A stretch of DNA of 37,160 bases from Coriobacteriales bacterium (GTDB taxonomy: Bacteria > Actinomycetota > Coriobacteriia > Coriobacteriales > UBA8131), in NCBI GenBank assembly GCA_031290175.1, contig JAITOC010000059.1:1-37160 (forward strand). The letters are read 5' to 3'. This document shows positions 17,239-26,337 of this stretch, piece by piece. The position numbers and the translations under genes are program-made. Under the pieces are notes generated by a model. The model did no database searches. It was not told the DNA's origin and worked only from the letters and a program-made list of their open reading frames with translations. Each line of letters opens with the position of its first letter. Position 1 is the stretch's first letter.

Positions 17239-17256
17239 CAACACACGTGTGTGTTG
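17239..17256. promoter_or_regulatory. Inverted repeat upstream of degV-family gene
   Basis: CAACACAC-GT-GTGTGTTG, an 8-bp dyad 21 bases before the DegV-family start codon. It could be an operator or an mRNA hairpin near the ribosome binding site. No regulator can be named. Confidence 0.4.
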
Positions 17257-17276
17257 GACGGCCGTAAGGAGTTCTC

Positions 17277-18155
17277 ATGGGCTTTGCCATCATCACCGAC
17301 TCATCAGCGAATCTCACTGATGAACAGATAAAGAACTACGATCTGCACATACTCTCGCTCGAGTTTCTTGTAGACGGAGCTTCATATCGCGGTTACACTG
17401 AAGGGGAGAAGACTGACAATAAACAGTTCTATGAGATGATGCGCAAGGGCAAAGTCGTCAAGACCTCGCTTGTGAGCCTCAATGAAGCGGACGTGACATT
17501 GCGGTCCAGCTTTGAAAAGGGCAACGATGTCCTTTACCTCGGATTCGACTCCGCAATCTCCGGCACCTATGATGCTGTGAGCATGTATATGGAAAAGGTA
17601 CAGCGTGATGAGTTCCCCGAACGCAAGCTCCGCTGTGTGGATACCCTTGCCGCCGCGCTCGGTCAGGGTCTTTTCGTCGTCGAGGCCGCAAAGAAGCGCG
17701 AGCAGGGTGCGGCGCTCGATGAGATTGCCGACTGGGCTTTGTTTAACCGTCTCAAATTCGCGCATTGGTTTACGGTTGATGATCTCAACTACCTGCAACG
17801 AGGTGGTCGTCTCTCCAAGGGTGTCGCCATAGCGGGCACCATCCTCAATATCAAGCCGATTCTGCAGGTTGATTTTGAGGGACGTCTCGTCCCGGTCGAA
17901 AAGGTCAGAGGACGCAAGAAGTCCATCCAGGCGTTGTACGAGAAGTTTGCTGCCACCGCAGCTGAGCCCAAGAACGCGCAGCCGGTTTTCATATCGCACG
18001 GGGATTGCCTTGAAGACGCCGAGGAGCTTGCCGGTCTCATCCGCGAGAACCACGGAGTCACAAACTTCGTTATCAACGATCTCGACCCCGTTATCGGAGC
18101 CCATGCTGGCCCCGGTACACTCGCTCTCTTCTTCATCTCAGCAGAAGATCGCTAG
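17277..18155 (+). CDS. DegV family protein (fatty-acid binding)
   Basis: A 292-residue DegV protein. The family binds a fatty acid and includes the FakB subunits that present it to the kinase FakA. Seen are the N-terminal AIITDSSANLTDEQI, KTSLVSLNEADVT, LGFDSAISGTYDAV, DTLAAALGQG and LNYLQRGGRLSKGVA. The C-terminal IGAHAGPGTLALFF motif is diagnostic. The start follows GTAAGGAGTTCTC. No FakA-like kinase is in the window. A long T-poor hairpin lies after the stop. Confidence 0.94.
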   Translation: MGFAIITDSSANLTDEQIKNYDLHILSLEFLVDGASYRGYTEGEKTDNKQFYEMMRKGKVVKTSLVSLNEADVTLRSSFEKGNDVLYLGFDSAISGTYDAVSMYMEKVQRDEFPERKLRCVDTLAAALGQGLFVVEAAKKREQGAALDEIADWALFNRLKFAHWFTVDDLNYLQRGGRLSKGVAIAGTILNIKPILQVDFEGRLVPVEKVRGRKKSIQALYEKFAATAAEPKNAQPVFISHGDCLEDAEELAGLIRENHGVTNFVINDLDPVIGAHAGPGTLALFFISAEDR

Positions 18156-18164
18156 AACCATACA

Positions 18165-18195
18165 CAGGAGCCGGTCAACACTCGACCGGCTCCTG
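18165..18195. terminator. Long hairpin after degV, terminator-like but without T-tract
   Basis: CAGGAGCCGGTC pairs perfectly (12 bp) with GACCGGCTCCTG around a 7-base loop, between convergent degV and glnN. There is no run of T on either side, so it may be a Rho-type or transcript-stabilising 3' structure rather than a standard intrinsic terminator. Confidence 0.6.
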
Positions 18196-18258
18196 AACTT
18201 CCCCCTGTCATAAATCCCCTTGCAAATACCCCAGGAGCTCTATCGGGTTTAACCTGAA

Positions 18259-20343
18259 TCAGGTGTAGAAGAGTATGTGGTTGTAGCTTGGCACCGGCCA
18301 GTAATCGTGGCCAACCAGTATCTCTACGGCGTCTACCGCATTGCGCACGGTCTCCATGGCGGGGATGACCTTCGTCTGATACGCCTGAGCGTTCTCGAGG
18401 GAATCCTCGGTGGCAGCCGCCGCCTCGATGGCCTTCTCAAGCACGGCAGCACCCGCACTGATTGCGTTGATACCGTCCGTGAGCTTCTCGAGCAAGGCCT
18501 CTTCGGCAGAGGTGTCAAGCTTATCGCTGATATCCTTTTTGGATGCTATGCCCTCCGCGACAAGGGTTGAGTATTCGATAATCGCGGGAATGAAACGGGC
18601 GTGTGCCATGCGAGCGGTAACGAGACCCTCGATGTTGACCTTCTTGGAGTAGTGCTCGAGCTTGACCTCATAGCGGCTTTCGACCTCTGACTTAGAGAGG
18701 ACGGCAAAGCGGTCAAAGAGCTCAAAACTCTCCTGGGTGATAAACTGCGAGAGGGCATCAGGCGTGCTTTTGAGGTTGAGGAGTCCGCGCTTCTCGGCCT
18801 CGATAGGCCAGTCAGCGCTGTAGTTGTCACCGTTGAAGATGATGCGCTGATGATCGCTCAGGGTCTTCTTCAGCCAATCACGTGAGGCGCTCTCGAAGTC
18901 CTTACTCCCTTCGATGGTGTCCGCAAAATCACTGAGCGTTTTTGCGATGATGGTATTGAGCACCATATTCGCATCAGAAAGGTTGACCTCAGAGCCTGCC
19001 ATGCGGAACTCAAACTTATTGCCCGTGAACGCAAACGGTGAGGTTCGATTGCGATCCGTGCTGTCCTTCGGGAAGGTCGGGAGCACCTCAACGCCGAGGT
19101 TCATGAACACGTCACCAGCTGAAGTGTGTGCATGGCTGGAGATAATGGCCTCGACGACCGCCGCAAGCTCATCGCCCAGGAAGATGGATATGATTGCCGG
19201 CGGCGCTTCATTAGCGCCGAGCCGGTGGTCGTTGCCGGCGCTGGCAACACTCATTCTGAGCAGCCCCTGATACTCGTCGACAGCCTTAATGACCGCAGTC
19301 AGAAAGACGAGGAACTGCAGATTGTCATAGGGGGTCTTGCCGGGATCGAGCAGGTTCTGCCCGTCGGCGGAGATGCTCCAGTTGTTGTGCTTACCGCTGC
19401 CGTTGATGCCTTCAAAGGGCTTCTCATGGAGGAGGCAGACGAGTCCATGGTGTGATGCGAGCAGGCGCATCTTCTCCATCGTCAACAGGTTTGAGTCTAT
19501 GGCGGCATTGGTGGTGAGAAAGACGGGTGCAAGCTCATGCTGTGACGGTGCAACCTCGTTGTGCTTGGTCTTGGCGGGTATATCGAGTTTCCAGAGCTCG
19601 CGATCAAGTTCTTGCATGAAGCGTGAGACCGTGGGACGGATTGCGCCAAAGTAGTGCTCCTCAAGCTCCTGACCCTTGCAGGGTGCGGCACCAAAGAGCG
19701 TGCGTCCGGTCAGTATGAGATCGAGTCGGTCGGCGTAGTCCTTCTCCTTGATAAGGAAGTACTCCTGCTCGGCACCGACCGTCGTGGAGACCTGTACCGG
19801 CGTTTTGCCAAAGAGCTTCAAAACGCGCTTGGCCTGCTCGTTGATGGCAGCCATAGAGCGCAGGAGTGGGGTCTTTTTGTCGAGCGCCTCGCCGCCATAG
19901 GAGATGAAGGCCGTGGGGATGCAAAGCACGCTGTCCTTGATGAATGCAAAGCTTGTCGGATCCCAGGCGGTGTAACCACGAGCCTCAAAGGTGGCGCGGA
20001 GGCCTCCTGAGGGGAAGCTCGATGCGTCGGGTTCGCCCTGTATGAGCTCCTTGCCCGAGAAAGCAAGCAGGGTTGAGCCATCATCCTGTGGGTTGATGAA
20101 GCTGTCATGTTTTTCTGAAGTGATGCCGGTCAGGGGCTGGAACCAGTGCGTATAGTGCGTCGCACCCTTCTCGATCGCCCATTCTTTCATGGCATGTGCC
20201 ACGGCATTGGCAATCTCGATGTCCAGCGTCTTGCCTTCCTTGATTGTTTGAGCGAGCTGCTTGTACGTCACCTTGGGCAGCCGTTCCTGCATGATGCGGT
20301 CGTTGAAGACCAGCTCTCCATAGATCTCAGTGATAGATGACAT
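18259..20343 (-). CDS. glnN: Glutamine synthetase type III (GSIII)
   Basis: ATP-dependent synthesis of glutamine from glutamate and ammonium. At 694 residues it has the large GSIII size, not the about 450 of GSI. Typical segments are [87 protein letters not shown] and [16 protein letters not shown]. The track ORF starts at 20514, but ATG 20343 has AAAAAGGAGAG upstream on the minus strand and gives the normal N-terminus ([15 protein letters not shown]). It is monocistronic and divergent from ahcY. Confidence 0.96.
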   Translation of the reverse strand: MSSITEIYGELVFNDRIMQERLPKVTYKQLAQTIKEGKTLDIEIANAVAHAMKEWAIEKGATHYTHWFQPLTGITSEKHDSFINPQDDGSTLLAFSGKELIQGEPDASSFPSGGLRATFEARGYTAWDPTSFAFIKDSVLCIPTAFISYGGEALDKKTPLLRSMAAINEQAKRVLKLFGKTPVQVSTTVGAEQEYFLIKEKDYADRLDLILTGRTLFGAAPCKGQELEEHYFGAIRPTVSRFMQELDRELWKLDIPAKTKHNEVAPSQHELAPVFLTTNAAIDSNLLTMEKMRLLASHHGLVCLLHEKPFEGINGSGKHNNWSISADGQNLLDPGKTPYDNLQFLVFLTAVIKAVDEYQGLLRMSVASAGNDHRLGANEAPPAIISIFLGDELAAVVEAIISSHAHTSAGDVFMNLGVEVLPTFPKDSTDRNRTSPFAFTGNKFEFRMAGSEVNLSDANMVLNTIIAKTLSDFADTIEGSKDFESASRDWLKKTLSDHQRIIFNGDNYSADWPIEAEKRGLLNLKSTPDALSQFITQESFELFDRFAVLSKSEVESRYEVKLEHYSKKVNIEGLVTARMAHARFIPAIIEYSTLVAEGIASKKDISDKLDTSAEEALLEKLTDGINAISAGAAVLEKAIEAAAATEDSLENAQAYQTKVIPAMETVRNAVDAVEILVGHDYWPVPSYNHILFYT

Positions 20344-20426
20344 CCCGGACTCTCCTTTTTCATAACGTATATGGCAGAATACACAGTACGGCATAATTGT
20401 TTCGACTTGATTAAATCGCAGGATGA

Positions 20427-21856
<1,430 letters not shown>

Positions 21857-21857
<1 letters not shown>

Positions 21858-23086
21858 TGTCTGAGGTCGGATCAGAGAAGGCGCTCCGCGCCCGCCTTGA
21901 GGAGTTGCCGCGTACCATCTGGTGGGAGGCCGCCTCTTCAGGAGACAGGCCTGCCGTCTGCCTTATCGACCAGACGCGCCTGCCGTTTCGAGAAGATGTG
22001 CGCAGGTGCCATACGCTTGAGGATGTTGAAGGAGCCATACAGTCGCTTGCGCTGCGTGGCGCGCCGGTTCTTGGCGTCGCGGCGGCTCTGGCACTCGCTT
22101 TATGGAGCGAGAATGAGTCGGGCGAGACCGATGTTGACGCCTGGTTAGTCGGCCTCGATATTGCCGCTGCACGTATCGCGCAGGTTCGGCCGACTGCGGT
22201 AAACCTCGCTTGGGGAGCAGAGCGGATGCGCGCCTTTGCCCATACGCTTGACGGTGTTCTGGATGAGCGCAAGGCCGCTATTCTTGACTTTGCCCTGCGC
22301 CTGGTCGATGAGGATGAGGCGGTCAACCGTGCCCTGGGCGCCAAGGGGGCGGAGCTTCTCAAGCCCCAGGCGCGTGTTTTGACGCACTGCAACACAGGAT
22401 CACTTGCGACCGTGTTTTTTGGGACGGCACTCGGAGTTGTCTATTCTGCCTACGACCAGGGGCGCGTCAGCCAGGTCTGGGTCTGCGAGACCCGACCGCT
22501 TAACCAGGGAGGGCGCCTGACGACCTGGGAGCTCATGCGGGCGGGCATCCCCTGCACCCTGATTGCCGACGATGCAGCAGCAAGCCTTATGGCTGCGGGC
22601 GAGGTCGATGCCGTGCTCGTTGGTGCGGATCGTATCTGCGCAAACGGTGACGCCGCCAATAAGATCGGAACTTTGGCACTGGCAATCGCCGCGAACCATT
22701 ATCATGTTCCCTTCTATGTGTGTGCACCGCTCTCAACCTTCGACGCAACGCTCAAGGACGGTTCTCAGATACCCATCGAGCGACGCGCTTCCTCTGAACT
22801 GCAGGGCTTTGGTGCCTCGGGAGTTGTTGTGCCGGATTCCCGGCTTATCGCAACGGTTCTGTCTGCTGTTACGGGTAAGGGCAAGCGCAGCTTCAAGCTC
22901 AAAGAAGGGCATCGAGCCAGCATCGAACGCGTCACAGGGGGCTATGCTTTCGACACCTGGCTCAGGACAACACCCCAGAAAACAAGGGTCTACAATCCTG
23001 CCTTTGACGTGACTCCGGCAAGCTTGATAAGTTCCTTTGTTACCGAGACCGGCGTCTACGCCCCTCATGAGCTTGAGTCAGTGTGA
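21857..23086 (+). CDS. mtnA: S-methyl-5-thioribose-1-phosphate isomerase family protein with a C-terminal insertion
   Basis: MtnA converts methylthioribose-1-phosphate to methylthioribulose-1-phosphate in methionine salvage; paralogues act on other 5-deoxypentose phosphates. Family motifs are SLALRGAPVLGVAAAL, the catalytic Cys in LTHCNTGSLAT, CETRPLNQGGRLTTWEL, and the catalytic Asp in LVGADRICANGDAANKIGT. The ending VYNPAFDVTPASLISSFVTE is normal. Compared with the usual about 345 residues this protein has about 409. Roughly 45 extra residues lie between the IPIERR loop and YNPAFD, including a basic stretch KGKRSFKLKEGHR. Start ATG 21857 (TGATG overlap with ahcY) is preferred over GTG 21836 because its ribosome binding site spacing is better. 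Confidence 0.9.
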
Positions 23087-23116
23087 CGCGGAAAGACGAC
23101 AAAACGACGTGACTGA

Positions 23117-23803
23117 GTGAACCCGCTTGTAGAAGCCGCTCTTGAGTTCGTTTGGCCGACCCGTTGTGTTGGCTGTGATGAGCACGGCTCGTTGCTTTGT
23201 CCCTCCTGCCGAGAAGCGCTTCCTTTTATCGATCCTGCGCTTGCCTGTCCGCGCTGCGGTGCTCCTTTTGGTCAACGCGTCTGTACAGAGTGTTCGACCG
23301 CCGAGGGTCTACGTCCTCTGCCCTTTGATGGCGCAGTCAGTGCCTGTGAGTTCACGGGCACGGCGGCTCGTCTTGTCGTCGCCTACAAAGACCAATTTGA
23401 ACGGCGCTTGGCTCCGGTTATTGCAGGTCTTATCTTTGAGGTCATCCCGCGGGATTGGGTTCGTACAAGTGACAGTATCACCTGGATTCCCTCGGATGCC
23501 GAGGCGCTGCGCAGACGCGGATTCGATCATATGGAGGCGGTCGCAGAAGAGCTCGCTGCGATTATCGGTCGTCCGGCCAGCATGCTGCTCTCTAAGGCAA
23601 ACGCCACAGACCAACGCGTGCTCGACAAGCAGGAGCGAGCGGATAACATGCGTGGAGCCTTTGAGCTTATCGCCGAGCCTCCCCAGCGCATCCTTCTTAT
23701 CGACGATGTGCTTACTTCCGGAGCAACCCTTGAAGGGGCATCACAGATGCTTCTCACCGCCGCCAGAACCGTTCATGTAGCCACATTCGCACGCGTTTGG
23801 TGA
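23117..23803 (+). CDS. comFC: ComF/ComFC family phosphoribosyltransferase-like protein
   Basis: A 228-residue protein with an N-terminal four-cysteine zinc-ribbon (CVGCDEHGSLLCPSC and CPRCGAPFGQRVCTEC) and a C-terminal type I phosphoribosyltransferase domain with the PRPP motif ILLIDDVLTSGATLEGA. ComFC takes part in DNA uptake in competent bacteria, and homologues (GntX) occur widely; the true substrate is unclear. The start is GTG 23117 with a weak ribosome binding site, 30 bases after mtnA. The structured RNA that follows makes this the comFC side of the comFC-RNA-raiA neighbourhood known in Bacillota and Actinomycetota. Confidence 0.92.
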   Translation: MNPLVEAALEFVWPTRCVGCDEHGSLLCPSCREALPFIDPALACPRCGAPFGQRVCTECSTAEGLRPLPFDGAVSACEFTGTAARLVVAYKDQFERRLAPVIAGLIFEVIPRDWVRTSDSITWIPSDAEALRRRGFDHMEAVAEELAAIIGRPASMLLSKANATDQRVLDKQERADNMRGAFELIAEPPQRILLIDDVLTSGATLEGASQMLLTAARTVHVATFARVW

Positions 23804-23811
23804 GTGAGGGA

Positions 23812-23878
23812 ACCGGACATAGGTAACGTCCCCTTTTGCCCCCCTTTTGTCCCCCCTTTTGTCCCCCTTTTGTCCGGT
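23812..23878. repeat. C/T tandem repeat flanked by an inverted repeat; G-quadruplex potential on the minus strand
   Basis: Four units of C4-6-TTTTG(T) occupy 23830-23873. They are bracketed by ACCGGACA (23812-23819) and TGTCCGGT (23871-23878), a perfect 8-bp inverted repeat. The minus strand therefore has four runs of at least four G separated by five to six-base CAAAA or ACAAAA loops, which satisfies a G-quadruplex pattern. It lies just after the comFC stop and before the RNA gene. Confidence 0.75.
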
Positions 23879-23948
23879 AACCCCAATTGAGGATTGGTAC
23901 CTACCTGATTACTCTTCTGCAACGAGCCGCCCTATTCTCTGCTGGTTC

Positions 23949-23957
23949 TGCTAAAAT
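23949..23957 (+). promoter_or_regulatory. Extended -10 promoter of the structured RNA
   Basis: TGC-TAAAAT is an extended -10 element. A start about 6-7 bases downstream falls on the first bases (GGTTCC at 23963) of the terminal helix of the RNA. No clear -35 hexamer is present, which an extended -10 can tolerate. Confidence 0.6.
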
Positions 23958-23962
23958 TGTTC

Positions 23963-24219
23963 GGTTCCCTCCAGGTCTGTGGTTGCGGAGACTTTCTGTA
24001 AAGAGAGCTCTCTTAGTCCAAGGTAGATGCGGCCTAAAGGATCCACGTAAACCAGCGGGTCTCTCTGCTGGCGAGCACGGCGCGTCTTAGGGGTAAGTCG
24101 TACCGCTCGGTGTAAGGGGCATCCGCCCCCCGGGCGAGAGGGTCAGTAGTGAGATCGTATCAAGCAAAAGCCCCCGTATGCGAGTGTGGGGTCAAAGACC
24201 AGGTCAGCTGGAGGGAACC
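23963..24219 (+). ncRNA. Structured non-coding RNA, probable raiA-motif RNA
   Basis: About 257 bases closed by a perfect 12-bp terminal helix: GGTTCCCTCCAG (23963-23974) with CTGGAGGGAACC (24208-24219). Internal hairpins include CCAGC/GCTGG (24052-24071), GGGGC/GCCCC (24116-24129) and GGTC-AAA-GACC (24190-24200), and a palindromic AAGAGAGCTCTCTT lies at 24001-24014. An extended -10 promoter sits exactly upstream. The 67-codon ORF in this stretch has no ribosome binding site and is not conserved-looking. Established knowledge: the raiA-motif RNA gene typically lies between comFC and raiA in Bacillota and Actinomycetota. Here comFC is directly upstream and hpf/raiA is 4.4 kb downstream. I see no signature of RNase P, tmRNA or SRP RNA. 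A covariance-model search would settle the name. Confidence 0.72.
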
Positions 24220-24230
24220 TTATCAAAAAG

Positions 24231-24246
24231 GACGCACAGTAGCGTC
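24231..24246 (+). other. Small hairpin after the structured RNA
   Basis: GACGC pairs with GCGTC around ACAGTA. It could be the 3' end structure of the RNA or part of the leader of the next gene. There is no T-tract. The start codon of the binding-protein gene follows 35 bases later. Confidence 0.3.
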
Positions 24247-24281
24247 TGTGAGGGCATAAAGAGGATGGTGTCGAGCAAACG

Positions 24282-25256
24282 ATGAAGCGGATGCGTTCTA
24301 TTCTATCGGTGGTTTTGGTTTTTATGATGGTTGCCCTCTCATTCGGGCTTTCCGGCTGCTTTTTCAACCAGGAGCAGGGGACAGGTCTGACCTTGTCCGA
24401 TCCGGCGGTCACCACGCCGACGATAGCAACTCCCGGAGTGCTTCGGGTCGGGGTTGATTCGTCCCATGGTCCTTTTGCCGGTATCGTGGACGGAAAAATC
24501 GTCGGGATCGACAGGGATATAGCGGCCGCAGTTGCTGAGCGTCTCGGCTTGCGTCTTGAGTTGATCGATATCGCCAACCAGGATCCCACTCAGATGTTGG
24601 CGGAGGGTACGGTTGATATCGTAATGGGGGTCAAAAAGAGCAACGAGGTCTCTCCGCAAAACGGGCTGATAGGTCCCTATATCGTCGATGGGCCCGCAAT
24701 CTTCGTGATAAACCAGTCCGGCGTACCCCAGCCGCTCGATCCGGCGACACTCAACGGTCAGACCATCGTTACCAAGGCGGATACGCGCGCAGCCTGGCAG
24801 GCGCAGCAGGCCTACGGCTCAGAGAATGTCATCGAGCTTGAATTAGCCCCCAATGAGATAGCCCCGATTTTCGATCAGCTCAAGAGCGGTGAAGTAACCT
24901 ATGCGGCCGTGGACGCGGTCAGTGGATCGCATATCGCTGCGGTTAACTATGATGACATCGTCTGTGCGGCCTTTCTTGCAGACAAGGATGGCGTGTACCC
25001 TGAAGGCGTCTACATGGCAGTGCGACCAGATAATACCGAACTCGCCAACAAGGTTACCCAGGCTCTGCAGGGGATGCGTGATGGTGGGGAGCTGACGGTC
25101 ATAGTCAGCAAGTGGCTCGGCCCTGTCTCCACATCCGTACTGACGGGCAAACAGGCAATAGAGTCACATACGGTCACGCCAGAGCTCGGTGGGGCTACGA
25201 GTGGCGGGACAGATACAGGTGCCGACCCCAACGCTGCCCCGAACTCCCTACAATAG
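24282..25256 (+). CDS. Amino-acid ABC transporter substrate-binding lipoprotein (SBP family 3), canonical order
   Basis: A 324-residue extracytoplasmic binding protein with lipobox LSGC (Cys about 26). It has the normal family-3 order: LRVGVDSSHGPFAG ... IVGIDRDIAAAVAERLGL ... MLAEGTVDIVMGV, then lobe 2 with TLNGQTIVTKADTRAAWQAQ and YAAVDAV, and finally DNTELANKVTQALQGMRDGGEL. The usual Arg that binds the ligand carboxylate (in the ..TPERxxxVDFS.. segment) is not evident here; the segment reads KKSNEVSPQNGLIGPY. The ligand may therefore not be a standard amino acid, or the protein may be a non-transport receptor. The C-terminal tail is Thr/Gly/Asp/Pro-rich. The ribosome binding site is weak. 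It begins 62 bases after the structured RNA. Confidence 0.85.
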   Translation: MKRMRSILSVVLVFMMVALSFGLSGCFFNQEQGTGLTLSDPAVTTPTIATPGVLRVGVDSSHGPFAGIVDGKIVGIDRDIAAAVAERLGLRLELIDIANQDPTQMLAEGTVDIVMGVKKSNEVSPQNGLIGPYIVDGPAIFVINQSGVPQPLDPATLNGQTIVTKADTRAAWQAQQAYGSENVIELELAPNEIAPIFDQLKSGEVTYAAVDAVSGSHIAAVNYDDIVCAAFLADKDGVYPEGVYMAVRPDNTELANKVTQALQGMRDGGELTVIVSKWLGPVSTSVLTGKQAIESHTVTPELGGATSGGTDTGADPNAAPNSLQ

Positions 25257-25344
25257 ACCTATACGTACCCTTTAACCATAAATTAACATATGATAGCGGT
25301 TTGCTGTCTCCAATCATCGATGTTTTGCGGTACCCTATACCCTG

Positions 25345-25358
25345 CTCACTTTAGTGAG
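25345..25358. promoter_or_regulatory. Palindrome upstream of the permuted binding protein gene
   Basis: CTCACT-TT-AGTGAG, a 6-bp dyad 40 bases before the start codon, with a CCCTATACCCTG stretch just upstream. An operator is plausible; no regulator is identified. Confidence 0.4.
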
Positions 25359-25398
25359 ACAAAGGGACATGGAAAAGTAAGCTAAGAGGAGGTTTACA

Positions 25399-26280
25399 AT
25401 GTTGAGAGTCAAGAAAGGCCTTGCGCTTCTGATGGTACTAGTGCTGGCGATGAGTCTGTCGTTGTTCGGCTGTGGGACCAGCGCCCCCAGCGGTTCCGAT
25501 GAACCGAGCACCACAGACGACCAGCCCGTGGCCGCAAAGACGGAACTCGTCGAGTTCCCTGCGACCAGCGAGGCGCTCGCTGCTCTTGAGGCAGGCAATG
25601 TGGAGGCGGTCGTATTCGACGAGCCCGTGGCGGTCGAGCAAGTTGCAAATACCTATACGGATGCTGAGATCATCGAGGTTATCCCGACGGGCGAGCAGTA
25701 CGGTTTTGCGGTCTCCAAGGATAACCCAGAGCTCACCGCAGCGGTTAACTGGGCACTGGGTGACATTGAGAAGGATGGTTCGTTCGCTCCTATCTTTGAG
25801 AAGTATTTCCCTGGAGTCTCGGTTCCCAAGCTGACGACTTCTGCCACACCTGCAAGCAAGCCGGATCTGACCGCTATCAAGACCGTCACCGCAGGCACGC
25901 TTACGGTTGGTTCCGATTGTGACTACCCGCCCTTCATCTACATGGAGGGGGAAACTCCTGCCGGCTTCGAGTATGAGATTTTGCAACTGGTCGGGGAGAA
26001 GCTTGGTTTGAAGATTGAGTATCTGGCACCACAGGCATTCGACTCCATCCTAGCTTCTGTTTCGGCAGGCACAAAGATGGATATCGGTGTCTCATCCTTT
26101 ACCATCAATGACGTACGCCTTGAAACCGTTGATTTCTGTGTGCCGTACTTCGATTCCAATCAGGCGGTAGTAGCGCTCAAGTCCAAGGGCTACACGAGTG
26201 TTGAGGATCTGAGGGGTAAGAAGGTTGCTGCCCAGTCCGGCACGACCGGCGCTGATTGGGTACGTGAGAACCTGATGTAA
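25399..26280 (+). CDS. Circularly permuted family-3 amino-acid-binding lipoprotein
   Basis: A 293-residue lipoprotein (lipobox LFGC, Cys about 25) whose family-3 binding fold is in permuted order. Residues about 49-137 match what is normally the C-terminal half: VEFPATSEALAALEAGNVEA, FDEPVA, TGEQYGFAVSKDNPEL, ALGDIEKDGSFAPIFEKYF. A linker of about 27 residues follows. Residues about 166-293 match the normal N-terminal half: GTLTVGSDCDYPPF, GFEYEILQLVGEKLGL, KMDIGVSSFTINDVRLETVD, DLRGKKVAAQSGTTGADWVR. Every element occurs once, and the ligand-binding Arg (about 240) and Asp (about 74) are kept. The breakpoint lies in lobe 2, after the QSGTTG helix. The start follows AGAGGAGGTTTACA. Alternative: a fusion of remnants of two tandem SBPs. 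The uninterrupted frame and complete element set favour a functional permutation. Confidence 0.85.
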   Translation: MLRVKKGLALLMVLVLAMSLSLFGCGTSAPSGSDEPSTTDDQPVAAKTELVEFPATSEALAALEAGNVEAVVFDEPVAVEQVANTYTDAEIIEVIPTGEQYGFAVSKDNPELTAAVNWALGDIEKDGSFAPIFEKYFPGVSVPKLTTSATPASKPDLTAIKTVTAGTLTVGSDCDYPPFIYMEGETPAGFEYEILQLVGEKLGLKIEYLAPQAFDSILASVSAGTKMDIGVSSFTINDVRLETVDFCVPYFDSNQAVVALKSKGYTSVEDLRGKKVAAQSGTTGADWVRENLM

Positions 26281-26291
26281 TAACCTGCGAC

Positions 26292-26323
26292 TCTGCTGGC
26301 TGCTCCTTTGAGCAGCCAGCAGA
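26292..26323 (+). terminator. Long hairpin between the permuted SBP and the permease
   Basis: CTGCTGGCTGCTC pairs perfectly (13 bp, plus a flanking T-A pair) with GAGCAGCCAGCAG around a CTTT loop, 12 bases after the stop. There is no T-tract. Such a hairpin between binding-protein and permease genes commonly protects the upstream mRNA so that binding protein exceeds permease. Confidence 0.65.
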
Positions 26324-26337
26324 ATCCGGAATAGACT

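Noticed and set aside
23887-24090. 67-codon ORF within the structured RNA region
   Set aside because: No ribosome binding site. It covers the promoter and terminal helix of the RNA, and the sequence is better explained as an RNA gene.
23963-24219. 6S RNA, RNase P RNA, tmRNA or SRP RNA as the identity of the structured RNA
   Set aside because: No GAGGAAAGTCC-type RNase P core, no tmRNA tag frame or tRNA-like 3' end and no SRP tetraloop domain. 6S cannot be fully excluded, but the comFC neighbourhood and internal hairpins fit the raiA motif better.
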